DNA from: Bryoerythrophyllum caledonicum
Taxonomy: Eukaryota; Streptophyta; Bryopsida; Pottiales; Pottiaceae
Length of the DNA stretch: 64,000 nucleotides
Direction of reading: 5' to 3'
Assembly: GCA_963971425.1 (NCBI GenBank)
Contig: OZ020524.1
Coordinates: 3,381,773-3,445,772 of the forward strand
Shown piece by piece: positions 44,611 through 55,855 of the stretch (positions are counted from its first letter, which is position 1; the number at the start of each line of letters is the position of its first letter). The position numbers were made by a program, and so were the translations under genes. The notes beneath the pieces were generated by a model, which was not told where the DNA came from, searched no databases, and saw only the letters and a program-made list of their open reading frames with translations.

Positions 44611-45229
44611 TTGGCACTGGTGACGAATCAAGGACTAAGGGATCAAAACCGTAACAAAACGCCGCTCTCAATTAGCCGGACACTAAGAAGTTCAGGAAGC
44701 ATGCTCAAGTTGCCGAGAGAACTGTATGGCCGATGGTCTTCTGAGAGGTTTGTAGACAGCATACACATGCACGCTCTCACACCTGCATTAATTGTTAATA
44801 TATCTGATTCATTACTTCGAGTTCTCTAATTCCTTGCGTCCTCATGTATTCATATATTTGAGATTTCGAGTATGTTTCTGCAGGTATAAAACTGCACAGC
44901 TAAAGCTTGTCGACATCATGCATGCGCGAAAGGCAGTACCGGGAAAACCTATACTGCGACCTGCGCTACGCGAGGAAGCAAGGAAGCATATTGGCGACAG
45001 TGAGTTGCTGGATCACCTATTGGAACATACGACGGACACGGTCGTGAGCACCGGCGAACGGTTCCGCCGCAGGAACAACTGTGAGGGTGCGATGGAATAT
45101 TGGCTTGAGCATGCAAGCTTGATGGATTTAAGTCTGAGTGTCTCTCATCAGATAACATTCGGGGACACATCTACACGAAGTGAAGTGGAACTGGATTCGA
45201 CGCAGGTCCGTTCAGTTGCGTGTCGGTGA
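44611..45229 (+). pseudogene. DYAD / AMEIOTIC1 (SWI1)-like meiotic protein, gene fragment
   Basis: Two exons join cleanly: one ends ...LPRELYGRWSSE(R) at 44748/44749 before GTTTGT, the next starts after TTTCTGCAG at about 44884 with (R)YKTAQLKLVDIM. The joined sequence continues KPILRPALREEARKHIGD, SELLDHLLEHTTD and GAMEYWLE, the hallmark block of the plant DYAD/AM1/SWI1 family, which controls cohesion and entry into meiosis in the nucleus. After SLMDL (about 45130) the family resemblance stops; the expected DPYW.PPPGW segment is not visible before the stop at 45229. The copia element lies directly upstream, so N-terminal exons may be displaced to before 39643 or absent. Could be a broken copy or part of a live gene whose other exons were not recognised. 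Confidence 0.7.
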
Positions 45230-45349
45230 AGGATACCTAAACCTATTAGATATTGTCGCTGGTCATAAGCTCATTAACCTTAATTTGTCTAGAGATTGGC
45301 TCTTCTATTGAATCTGTTATCCCAGACATCAACTCGCAAAATCCATTAA

Positions 45350-46030
45350 CCCTTAAACGACAGAGCCTATGACGGTATGACCGTGACATCAATGTAAATT
45401 TTCAATCAACTGTATGCTCTAGTTTCTCATCAAATATAAGTGGAATTTTTTTTAAAAAAATTTTCAGAGATGAGATCATATGTCTCAATTGTGTTACAAA
45501 AATCACAGATTTTTTGGTGGAAATTTGAATTTATTGTGATTTTCTGAAGAAAAAGCGAAGAAAATTCATATTAAATACAAATTATGCTAAAATATTCTGA
45601 AAATTTTACCAAAGGTGGACATTGTCGTGCAAAGTCTCGTGTTCGGCTAAAATTAGAACCACTGTCATAGGTCCAAGTTCAAATTGCAATAACTTATTCA
45701 ATTTTACGTATTTTTTTAATTTTCAAAATGGTATGGAAACTAGACATCATTTGCTTCATTTCATTACTTGGACTCAAGTTCAAGAAATATCATTTTGATG
45801 GCTTGAATTCAGATCTAGAGCTAAAGCTAGAAGTTTCTCAATTTCACCATATTGAGATCTGTGTCACAAGCATTTTCTTTCTTAGATTAAACACGATTAC
45901 CTCAATGAGGCCAGTTTCATCATCATTTAATGCTTGTGCATGCTCCTAAAAAAAATTGGATGAAAAACAATTGTTCACATTAATTATCATCCAACAATGT
46001 CATCCGAGAAGCCAATTTTGGCGTTAAGGG
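45350..46030 (+). mobile_element. TTAA element family D, 681 bp
   Basis: Left end CCCTTAAACGACAGAG after TTAA (45346-45349); right end GGCGTTAAGGG before TTGA. Shares its body, inverted, with 52535-53253 (GAGCTAAAGCTAGAAGTTTC). Non-coding. Confidence 0.8.
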
Positions 46031-46229
46031 TTGATCAACGTGTGTTAATTTCTACCTGCTTTTTCTGATCGATCAGACCCTAGGCTTGGCAATCACCTGA
46101 ATGAGATTAGGCTCCACGAAAGTGATCAATCCTCGCTGAACTATTGCAGTAGCCCTAAGTGTAGCCTTAACATCCGAACCTTTCATGTGTGTACAGGAGA
46201 GCACGTCACAAAACGAAATCACTTTGGTA

Positions 46230-47000
46230 CACCAATAATGTTCATTAGTGTTCGCAACACTATTTACGAACTTAAACGCTAAATGTCAATTACCCTACTA
46301 ATGTAACTACATTAAATGTCAATTTAAACCCTAATTGCCAATTTCTGTAACTTTTGCCCTTATTACATTTTAACATATTGACATTTAGTGTTGGTTATGT
46401 AACAATTCATTGCAAGTCACCCAAATTTTGCCACATGCCAAATGATGATTTCGGGGGCAATTTTTGTCGAATTTGAGATTTTTTGGTGCCTATCTAAATT
46501 GATTTGAAGAGACGCTTCCAATAGCACCTTACCCATCTTCAAATTCGTCTTAAACAAAAAGTTATAGCAAATATTTTTGGGCAGATTTCTTGAGTTTTGG
46601 TTGAAAGTTTGAGGAGGCATATCTTTATCAAATTTGCACCAATTCTATCGAGTGAGGTGACCGGCTTATGTGTTTTTTCAAGGAGATTCCATCGGTATAT
46701 GATACATCTTCAAATTCGTTGTGATGCAAAAGTTATGAGCAATTTTGTTAGGCTGATTTTTTTGACATTGAACACTAAATGTAAACAAATTGACATTTAG
46801 TGAAGGTCAGGTCCAGGGCTTTTTTTTTGGCGAAATTTCGCCAGATTGTCAGAAATCTGACCTCTCTGGCTTCGTCCCTCCAAAATCTGGCCTCTGCAGT
46901 GCAACCAGCAGGAGGGACACGGGTCCAAAAAAAAAAGGCTGGTCAGGTCATAGGGGTAGTTACACTATTGGTGCCATAACACTAATGAACATTATCAGTG
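46230..47000. mobile_element. TA-flanked inverted-end element, 771 bp
   Basis: TA at 46228-46229 and 47001-47002. Left end CACCAATAATGTTCATTAGT, right end inverted CACTGATAATGTTCATTAGT. Several ATTGACATTTAG(T) words occur inside in both orientations. A TA duplication suggests a Tc1/mariner-type MITE, though the ends do not match the CAGT group. Confidence 0.75.
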
Positions 47001-47002
47001 TA

Positions 47003-47440
47003 CTGACTGTTGCTACTATGCAGGTGCGTTCTAATTTTCTAGCAATGTAAATACAATTGCTTCAGGTGCTGTCTTATGGTCCTAAACAGTGCGGATTGAC
47101 GCATGCTGCAGGCTGACGTGAACGACACCATCAAAATGCTCGGAATTGTACCAGCTATAAACTGAGCTGTCAGGTCGTTGGACGTCGTCGACGTCCGGAC
47201 GTCTAGACTGGGGACGTCTTCCGCCACCCGAGGACATTTATGTTTTGGGTAGTTTACCCCTAGGTGAAACTTGAAAGGCCGTCCTCCTCACCGTCCGCAA
47301 ATTGCCAACCGCCCCGCGGTTGCCATGACGTCCGTAGGGCGGTCACGAGGCAATGCGGTCGGCCGGCCGACCGCCCCGCCTCGTTCTTGCAACGGTCGCT
47401 TTTTTTTAAGTGGCAACGATTATTTTCGGTTCCTATGGCC
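47003..47440. other. GC-rich flank with GACCGCC / GGCGGTC words
   Basis: Includes GACGTCGTCGACGTCCGGAC (47180-47205) and clustered CCGACCGCC words near 47350-47400, comparable with 51620-51790 and 58370-58620. Probably the 5' regulatory or terminal region of the element carrying the genes beside it. Confidence 0.4.
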
Positions 47441-47446
47441 CATGGG

Positions 47447-47453
47447 TATAAAG
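47447..47453 (+). promoter_or_regulatory. putative TATA box of the hAT/DUF659 gene
   Basis: TATAAAG about 200 bases before ATG 47654, downstream of the GC-rich block. Related positions hold TATA-like sequences at 58576 and, on the reverse strand, near 51640. Confidence 0.35.
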
Positions 47454-47653
47454 AGGACGGCAGAAGACGCTTTGATTCCCTTCTAAACTTTCATTTCCCA
47501 AGGGCTTTGAGCTGCACTTTGCATCTAATATTGCTTGGTAATTATTGAGTTTAGAAGTTGGAGGTATTGGAGTTTCTCTAGAAACTAAAGACACCTTCTT
47601 TTCCTCATACCGCATATCACAGTCATTCATTGGAAGATATTTAACTCATCGAA

Positions 47654-49999
47654 ATGGCTACAAAGCCTTGGTCTCCTTGGTACTCGGAAATAATGGAAGC
47701 ACTCGGAAGAAAGATTGATTTCCTTAAATGCAGTCTCTGTATCCGCATTTTTGCAAAAAGGCTAGAACGCCAACTTAGTCATCTCAATTACGAAGAAGTC
47801 TCTGGCAAGCGCAACAGTGGTATTGGCCTCTGCACCAAATTGACACCGCGTAATCATAGTCTTTTTAGAAATTATGCTGGTCATTATCCTCGACATAACG
47901 GAGAGTTTTTCTCCTCTGGAAGATCTTTTCTTGGGATCAGTAGATACCACCGGGAACAAAAAGACTGTTGAGTACACTGCATGTATTCTTGAGAAGTTTG
48001 TTGAACAGGTTGGCCCCCGCAATATTATTCAAGTCTGTACTCACAATGTGAGTAAAATGCCCAAGGCTGGACGAATAATCACAAAAAAATATCCACACAA
48101 ATACAATCAAGGATGTGTTGCACATGCCATGGACTTACTCTTGGAGGACTGAGGGAAGATAACATGGATAAAAGAAGTTCTGGTAAAGGCTAGGAAGTGG
48201 TGAGGTTTGTGAAGAATCGACAAATGCCACTTGCTGTGTTTTGTAAACACGAGGCAAAGTTCAGCTTGTTATTGCCGGGGCCAACTCGATTTGCATCCAA
48301 TTTCATAATCGTGGATTGCTTATTGAAGGTCAAAGAGGCGTTAGAGTAGAGTGTTGTTGATCGTGATTGGTTGGCGTATGATACAAACCTTTGAGATGAA
48401 CGTAAAGCCAATGCACGGACCTTATCTCGGGACATCAAAAGAATTGTTCTAAATGAACACTTTTGGGAACGATGCACAAGCTTTCAGGAGATGGGAATAT
48501 CCTGATGTGGTTAACGAGTTTTTAGCTTTTCGTCACAAGACTGTACCATTTCATGACATGTTAGAACCCAAACTCCAGAAGTGTTCTCCATATGCTTGGT
48601 GGAAAACTAATGCTTGGTGGAAAACTACTTGTGCCAATTGCCAAGAAAATACTAGCGAAAATGCTATCATCTTCTTCATGCGAACGCAATTGGAGTAGCT
48701 ATTCTTTTGTGTATAACAAGAGACAAAATAAGTTACTACCTGGAAGGACAAATGACTTGGTGTTTGTCTATATCAATTCAAAGTTGCTCGCAAATGGAAA
48801 GTTGACGGATGAGAAGAGGTACGCGGTGAACTTGGATTTAAAGGACTCCCAAGCCCGTGAATCATATAACCCCGAAGACTCCGACAATGCAAGTACTGAT
48901 GTGGGTGCCAACTACAGCGATGGATATTTAGACGATGACATTAATGGTGGCCTCCCAAATGGTACCACAAGTCTTTAGCGTGCCTTGGGCAATGAGTACG
49001 TTTTCTCCGATGATGATATGGTTGGAGAAAAAGATGATGACTTAATGCCCATTGCTCGATACTTGAATGGTGATCGCATGGTCAATAGTAAAAACATCAT
49101 TGCGAGTGGACCAACCGCAATTCCAGAACAAATACAAGATGCCAGTCCATCTAAAGGCAATGACATGAAGAATGGAGTACAGGGAGGTATTTCATCTCAC
49201 ATGAAACAACCCTACATGGGCATCAAACTCAAGGGCAACAAAAGGAAGATGTTGTGGATTTCAACATCCATGGTCCCGGACTTGCCAAAAATCTCAAGAA
49301 AACAACAACCGCACCATTTGCGGAAGATACCACACTTCTTAAGGGAAAGGCTAGTGAAGATGATATTCCCCACGGCACTAAAAGCCCATTACAATCGACG
49401 GAGAAAAACACTTCCTTCGATCATGAACAACCCTCGTTGCATGGCGATGCGTCGTGGTCTCTAAATGGAAACTCTCCCACAAAGGTCACTAAAACCAATT
49501 TGAAGTCTTCCCATGTTTTGGTGTCCCTTTCAAAGCAAGTACGATTACGGACACCAGAAGCGCAATGTGGAAACATTTCTAGTGATGGGAATGTATCTCT
49601 TTCCATGGTCTTTAAAAATCATTCCGGAATTCCTCCTTGCCAAAGTTTGTCATCTTCAAGGGCAAACGTTGCCCTAAAGATGAAATTAATTAGAGACTTT
49701 GGATGGCAATGTACCTAGTACAATAGGACCTAGAATTCCTCCACAATTGATCAAAAAACAGCAAGTTTCCATGCAACCATTTTCATAGTCGCCACGTCGT
49801 AATGACGAGTCGGTTAGAAATTCCCTTCATGCCATCGAGACTTGGAAGAGGTTCAAAACCATTTAGTCCATGTCGAAAAAATAGAGAATCAAAGAGGAAG
49901 ACCTCACGGATAATGAAGATGACCCCTCGAGATCTAGTAGAGCCGAGTTCAAAGGAGATAGTGATTACAAATTTCCTACTGATATCAATGAGTAGCTAG
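47654..49999 (+). pseudogene. hAT transposase of the DUF659 type, decayed
   Basis: ATG 47654 starts a protein with a BED-like finger (KCSLCIRIF ... HLNYE). A different frame from about 47874 encodes a DUF659-type core: SVDTTGNKKTVEYTACIL, GPRNIIQVCTHN and YNQGCVAHAMDLLLED. Further on, again in another frame, LVPIAKKILAKMLSSSSCER then NWS..SFVYNKRQNKL (48600-48760) is the hAT C-terminal dimerisation signature. After TAG 48976 an acidic tail (DDDMVGEKDDD) and Ser/Lys-rich sequence continue with more shifts. At least three frameshifts and several stops. It faces the gene at 50375-51439. Confidence 0.7.
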
Positions 50000-50374
50000 A
50001 CCATACCCATGTATATCGTATGCTTCACTCGTATTTCTTTCCATGGAAAAGAGGGTGGCCCAAAGTTGATGTGTGTTCATAGATGCACCATTTCTAAGTT
50101 TTGAGTCATTGTTGGCCTATCCACAAGACTATGGATGGTTTAGGGTTGCTTTTCAATTGAATATATTCTATTATGTGTTCATAGTTTATACAACCTATGA
50201 ATAAACAAAATTGTTTTTATCTCCAAATTATTCTTTTTTGAAGTGCCTTGTTTGCACATATTCCATATTAGTTTGCTTCATCCGTTATTATTTTCTCCAA
50301 TTTCATATTATTGTCCCAGTATGTATAGTCTTGGTACAAGAATCTCTTAACATGGATTACTTCAGTTATATTCC
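50000..50374. other. gap between convergent genes
   Basis: AT-rich; presumably 3' untranslated sequence of both genes. Nothing else seen. Confidence 0.4.
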
Positions 50375-51439
50375 TCAAAATTGCATCACGCCTTGAATTA
50401 GTCCCTCTTCATTAGCACGGGTATCACCATCTTCTCCTACCGTTGCTTTAGCCCACTCCATAGTGAAGTCGAGCAACTCCTTCAACTCATCATTATTTGG
50501 CATTTTTGTCAACATCCCTATGATGGTAAATATGACATTCTCCACCGCCATGGAGTCAATGAGATGTGGTTCTAATCTTGTTGGCATTGTAGTACTTGGC
50601 CCAACAACAGTTGCCTCCTTGGTGATACTCCCTAGCGTTTGAACCTTTGCAATTTAAGGTTTTGCACACTCTATGGTCTTAATTGGAGAAACTGTGGACA
50701 ATATGTTGGCCACCATGTTCTCCAATTTCTCCTGCAACTCCGGTTCAACCGTCACATCATCCAGACGCTCCTTCAAACATTCAATGCCATTTGGTTGCTC
50801 TTACAAACATTAAATGCCATCATGCTCTCTTTATGTTGTTGGAGGCACGTTTTGTATAATCGGCTTTGGACGCGGTAGACTACTCTCATGAATTTTCTTC
50901 TTCAATTGTTCCAAAACGTTTTTTGTGGCAACTGATTCCTGATAATATAAATCAGGAATATGCTTATGTGTCCTCGCAATCCTAAGTGGAAACTGCGTTG
51001 TTGTTGAGAACGTGGTTCAATCCACCTTCTTCTTTAATATCAACTCGGTATAAATCATTGATACCAAGCTGTAATTAAACGACCCCTTACTTCTTGGACA
51101 ATCCCCACATATAGCCCGCCATACCTCCTCAGCTCGATGAATGAAATGATCATCCTCGCACAGCTAGAGCTTGTACGCAAAATCCCTGGTATCACTTTTG
51201 TGGCAATTTTTGGGCCACAGTTTATCAACGTGATACATCTTTACGTCCTTCTTGCACGTTTTGAATGTCCGGAAATCTTCCATTTCCGCTTCCCAATTGT
51301 CCTCTGCCTTGATGTCTTTATTACCCAAAATCTCCCACTCCAAACCGTGAGTAGCTCTTTTATATTTAATCCTCTTCTTTGAGCCCGCGTTTCCACCCAA
51401 GCCTAGGTCTTCGTGCGCTGTCACCTCTTCCGCCGACAT
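50375..51439 (-). pseudogene. unidentified element-associated gene, disrupted
   Basis: Reverse-strand ATG at 51439 opens MSAEEVTAHEDLGLGG..., with FKTCKKDVKMYHVDKLWPK; after the stop at 51164 resemblance continues (FIHRAEEV ... YTELILKKKVDW, about 51040-51145), and a last block NDELKELLDFTMEWAKATV lies at 50380-50590. The first two blocks parallel the protein at 58771-59795 (TTYKKYVKMTHLMKLWPR; FTHRYHEV ... WAEIVLHKDVDW). Function unknown. Convergent with the hAT/DUF659 gene, both starting near GC-rich ends, so it may be an accessory gene of that element. Broken by stops. Confidence 0.5.
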
Positions 51440-51599
51440 GGTAGCTATTGTATTCAAGAATACACACACAAGATTTGCCTCGTTCTTGTATGAACACCGC
51501 AATCTAATGTAAACAGAGAGTATCGTGTAGCATAAATGAACCTCCAGTACTTCACCAAGTAGGAGCAGCAAGTACTTATGCAATTGCAGCACATCCGAC

Positions 51600-52365
51600 C
51601 CGGATAGAGAAGTGTGAAAGTAAGGGAAGAAAGGGTGGCGGTCGGCTTCTATAGTAGGAGGACGGCCAAACCTAGAGTCGCGGCCGTCTGATGCGGTAGT
51701 CGATCAATGGCGTTCGATCGGGCCGGCCTTGGGCGGACGGCCAAGGCGACCGCGAGTCGCGGCGGATGGCCTCGACCGCCCGTCCGCTCGTTTGTTTTTT
51801 ATTTTATTTTTTATTTTTATTTTGAAAAGGTAAAATATTATTTTTTACTTTTTATTTTGACTATAATTTTGAAAAAATAAAAATACTCATTCCTTTTTAA
51901 CATGCACCTAAAAAAAGTGATTTTGTCAAATAAATTAAAAGAATTTCTTTTTTCCAATACTTAAAATAGGAAGAGGCATTTAAAGTTGCATATATATGAA
52001 AAAAAAGCTCTCTTTTATTTTAGACTAATAAAAAATAAGAGAAAGAGGAATTAAAATTATTTAATTTTAAATGTATTAAGGAAAGAAAACGTATAAAGTA
52101 ATTATGTGATACCTATTTTTCTTTAAACTAGGAAAGAAACAAAGATAAAGGCTTGATAAATGTGCTTCTATTTTTTTTAGTTGAGCCTTATGAAATTTTA
52201 AGGGCTAGTTTATACTTGGGGCCGGATTGGGGGCGGGCCAGAACTCTCAAAGTTTCAACAAACTGGGTCTCAATCTCTCAAAATCCAACCCGAGGCTTTA
52301 TACTTGGGGCCGGCCGGAACTACATTTCATCCTACGTGTCGCCTTCGGTGGCATGGTTTTTAAAT
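51600..52365. other. GC-rich promoter-like block, then AT-rich tract
   Basis: 51610-51795 holds GGCGGTCGGC, GCGGCCGTC and GACCGCGAGTCGC words, the probable 5' region of the reverse-strand gene. 51800-52190 is almost pure A/T. From 52200 GGGCTAGTTTATACTTGGGG resembles PIF/Harbinger-type ends; a similar inverted end lies at 53395-53420, so an old element may enclose 52535-53253, but the flanking bases (TAA, TAT) do not agree. Confidence 0.35.
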
Positions 52366-52531
52366 AGGCTTTTAAATTCTATACCAATTCCAAATTTTTG
52401 TTATTAAAATTTAAAAAATATTTGTTGAGTTGCATTCCTATTTCCGTATCTTTCTACATAATTTTTTTTGACATACAATGTCATTTGAGTCATGAATTGG
52501 CTTAAGTGATTGGAATTGGGTGCCTCTACTT
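52366..52531 (+). repeat. 165-bp dispersed repeat, copy 1
   Basis: Direct repeat of 57886-58053: GGCTTTTAAATTCTATACCA ... ACATACAATGTCATTTGAGT ... GCTTAAGTGAT. Family unknown. Confidence 0.8.
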
Positions 52532-52534
52532 TAA

Positions 52535-53253
52535 CCCTTAAACGTTGGTTTAGCCAAAATCCGGTTGATGGAAGAATGTAAAATGCTCCCATGTAATGAT
52601 AAAACATTACTTTCATCGAAGTTTTGTGAAGGTGTTGTCAATGAGTGCATGTACCACATGTAGTCATTGATCCTTCACAAAGTCTGTAACTTTTTCTCTA
52701 AACAAGAAAGTATTTGTGACTTGGAACTCAATGTAGTGTATTTTAGAAACTTCTAGCTTAAGCTCTAAATCTGAATTTGAGTGATAAAATGTTGTTTTTT
52801 GAAATTGAGTCCAATTAATGAAATGAAGATTATCAGATATAGTTTCCAATCCAATTTGTAAATTTGAAAAATACACACAATTGAGTAAGTTATTGCAATT
52901 TGAACTTTGGGCATATTACCCCGGATGACCAATCTTCTAATTTGAGCTGGATACGGAAGTTTCATCTACACCACAAGTTGCAACACAATTATGTACACCT
53001 TCAGTGAAATCATCATATTTTTTACCCAAAATGTGTATATGATATGAAAATTCTTCAATTTTTCTTCAGAAAATCACAATAATTTGAATTCTCACGAAAA
53101 ATTATTGAGCTTCATGTGACATGAGCAAAACATGTGGTGTCATCACTTAGAAATGAAATTAAAATATTTTTGCTTATATTTTATGAAGAATTAGAGCTCA
53201 TATTAAAATGAAATTAGGATTCATTCCTCGGTCATAGCTCTATTCTTTAAGGG
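52535..53253 (-). mobile_element. TTAA element family D, 719 bp
   Basis: TTAA at 52531-52534 and 53254-53257; ends CCCTTAAACG and, inverted, CCCTTAAAGA. Body matches 45350-46030 in the opposite orientation. Non-coding. Confidence 0.85.
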
Positions 53254-53426
53254 TTAAATAGTCCGTACAATGCAATATCAGGAAAATCGAGATTGTGATT
53301 CAATGTGTACAACCTAAACAAATAAGCAAATACAATCTAGTATCCAAATATTAAAAGGCCGGATTGAAGGCAAACCGGCCGGCCTTCAATCCAACCCCAG
53401 GCCTAATGTAAATCGGCCCTATTGTA

Positions 53427-55450
53427 CAGTACCCTGTAACAAGTGTTGCAACACACTCTGTTTTTTCACTTAAAACATATCCCATGGCCTGATTTAGAAT
53501 GATGGTGTTGGCATGATAATCATCACATCTCCATGAGATTTTTTCATCATGGAAGGTGTTCCAGTTACCTTCATACACCATGCATTTTCTATATATAAAG
53601 AGGCATCCATTGCCATGTGTCTACCAAAATTGCCATCATGCTTAAAAATCTTGGAAAAGGGTACCCTTCTTAATGTGATCACTTCTTCTCTGGGATATCA
53701 GATTTAGAGTATGTTTGAGCTTTGGAGGGTCCAAAGATACACATACATGTTTGCAAATCATCTTGATGGTACACATTTCTTAGAAAAATTGTGTGCAACA
53801 AGTCCTGTTTGTCAAACATATCGTTTTTGTGTTGTTGTTAGGACCTTTTTTATCAAACTTTTTGTGGATGTAAGTGTTGTTTGAGGATTGTGCACCATGA
53901 CAAGGAGTTATGTATCAAATGATATACGACACATGATAGTTGGTATGCAGAAAGCTGCAATGTCAGTGAGTGAAATTGGAAACATTGTAGGAAGGCCAAA
54001 ATCGACTATTTCAAGGATTCTCAAGCGATTTAGAATTAGTGGCTCTGTATTGCCAGCAAGTAAGTCCGGTAGGCCGCGAAACATGAGTGATCGAGATAGG
54101 AGAAAGCTCCATAGAGATCTTAGTAGTAATCGTCGTGCTCCTCTTGCAGAATTGTGCAGCAATGTGACATCTTCCGTGGGCATGTCAACTTTACGTAAAG
54201 AGCTTCATGAGCTTGGTGTTAACAGTTGCATTGCAGTGAAGAAATCATTCTTGAGTGACATACACAAGGCAAAGAGGTTGGCTTTTGCAAAGGAGCACTT
54301 GCATTGGACAATTGACGATTGGAGTAATGTGATTTGGACCGATGAGTCATCCTTTGAAGTTGGAAAACCATCACGCCAAATTCGTGTCTGGCGAAAAGCA
54401 CATGAACGCTACAACTACAATTGTTTAGCACCTACATTCAAATCCGGAAGGACTTCAATTATGGTATGGGGTGCTATCATTGGCTCTTCTAAGTCTTATT
54501 TGGTGTTAATTCCTCCTAATATACGCACTGCCAAAGACTTTGTAGAGATAGTATCTCAAGGAGCATTAGAGCATTATTATTGGCACCATGACCACTATGA
54601 GTACCTCATTTTAATGGAGGATGGTGTTCCAATACATGGTAGTAATATACAAAAAGATTGGAGAGAGCAACTTGGATTGAAAAAGCTTGAATGGCCACCA
54701 AATTCTCCTGACCTTAATCCTATAGTGAATGTCTGGAAGCAAGTTAAAGATAAAGTGCAACAGAGAAATAGACCACAAAACAAAGACAAAATGTGGACAT
54801 CAATCAATCTGGCTTGGGAGGATATACCTCAAGAAAGCATCAAGAAGTTGATTTCAACAATGCCAACCCGGATGAAAGCTGTAATAGCAGCTCAAGGTGG
54901 TAGCACTCGATGGTAGTAGGTGTTCCATTTTACTGTAGAATATTTGTTAGTGAGTAAGACATATTGTAAACTTCATATCATATTAGGCTTCTATACTACT
55001 ATAGCTTTGTAATGATACCTTATTTGACTTTATTTGATCAAATTTTGATTTAATATATGAGTTTGATTTCCTTAGCCTAGAATATGAATAAATGGAAACT
55101 ATGAAAATACTTTAGAGCCACATAGAGGAGAATTTTACCTACATAGTGTGCATCTTTGTAATACCAAGAATGTGAACAATGATATATCCTATAAATTGGT
55201 GCAATCAAATTTTAAAAAATCATCATGTATATTTCTCAGCTAATTTTTTTTGAAATTAAGTGAATAAGATAAAATAATTCACCAAAAATAGAGATTTCAT
55301 TTTTTGACATTGACATTTTATGAACACGTGAAGGGTCCGTAACACAAAAGATTTAATAGGATAAATTTGATAAAATCCTCCCATATTGAAAATGAATGAG
55401 AGAATTTCAAGAGTTCACAAAATGGTTGCAAGACATGTTGGAGGGTACTG
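53427..55450 (+). mobile_element. Tc1-type DNA transposon, 2024 bp, with TA duplication
   Basis: TA at 53425-53426 and 55451-55452. Left end CAGTACCCTGTAACAAGTGT, right end inverted CAGTACCCTCCAACATGTCT; 22 of 26 terminal bases agree. It encloses one transposase gene, with about 460 bp before and 530 bp after it. The terminal CAGTACCC is shared with the palindromic element at 22683-23992. Confidence 0.9.
53888..54916 (+). CDS. Tc1-like transposase (DD34E type), catalytically compromised
   Basis: ATG 53897 (or GTG 53888/ATG region) to TAG; about 340 residues, the usual Tc1 size, with no internal stop. N-terminal helix-turn-helix pair: SVSEIGNIVGRPKSTISRIL and the SGRPR hinge. Catalytic core: IWTDESSFE (first Asp), RTSIMVWGAI, LMEDGVPIHGS (second Asp), then WPPNSPDLNPIVNVW. 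The third catalytic residue, a Glu in the usual NPIEN motif, is Val here (GTG); spacing from the second Asp is the canonical 34. It would cut and paste DNA at TA sites in the nucleus, but the E-to-V change should block chemistry. The otherwise open frame suggests recent inactivation. Confidence 0.92.
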   Translation: MCTMTRSYVSNDIRHMIVGMQKAAMSVSEIGNIVGRPKSTISRILKRFRISGSVLPASKSGRPRNMSDRDRRKLHRDLSSNRRAPLAELCSNVTSSVGMSTLRKELHELGVNSCIAVKKSFLSDIHKAKRLAFAKEHLHWTIDDWSNVIWTDESSFEVGKPSRQIRVWRKAHERYNYNCLAPTFKSGRTSIMVWGAIIGSSKSYLVLIPPNIRTAKDFVEIVSQGALEHYYWHHDHYEYLILMEDGVPIHGSNIQKDWREQLGLKKLEWPPNSPDLNPIVNVWKQVKDKVQQRNRPQNKDKMWTSINLAWEDIPQESIKKLISTMPTRMKAVIAAQGGSTRW

Positions 55451-55539
55451 TACTACTTAGACCATAATCAATCGTCAATTTGCCAATTCTCACTTTTATT
55501 TTTTGTTACCTTAATAAGTTTTCGACCAATAATCCGTAT

Positions 55540-55851
55540 GCTCAAAAAGAAATTTTACACCCCTTGTTGTTGTGAGAAAACAAAAAGAAAAATATATAAA
55601 GGTATCTAGGTTTTATGTAAAAAAGAATAAGGTTTTTTTTTTTACCTTGCCCGACAATGAGTGACACTATGTGAAAATGTTTGACTTGGGTTGGTATGAT
55701 ATTTCTCACTAAAGACAATAATTTTTTTAACAATACTAAGGGAAACAATATTACTAGCGAGTAAAAGCTTTTGTTTTCTTTCTTACTCATTGCACTACAA
55801 CGTGTTGTTCTGAAGAATTATTGGCGTGGACATGCCTTGTTGTCTTAGGGG
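55540..55851. mobile_element. TTAA element family A, internally deleted/rearranged
   Basis: The first 200 bp match family A in reverse (GACTTGGGTTGGTATGA); from about 55765 it continues in forward family A sequence (TACTCATTGCACTA) and ends TGTCTTAGGGG plus TTAA (55852-55855). Confidence 0.7.
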
Positions 55852-55855
55852 TTAA

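Noticed and set aside
52203..53420. PIF/Harbinger element enclosing the family D copy
   Set aside because: Ends GGGCTAGTTTATAC and GGGCCGATTTACAT are only loosely alike and flanking TAA and TAT do not agree.
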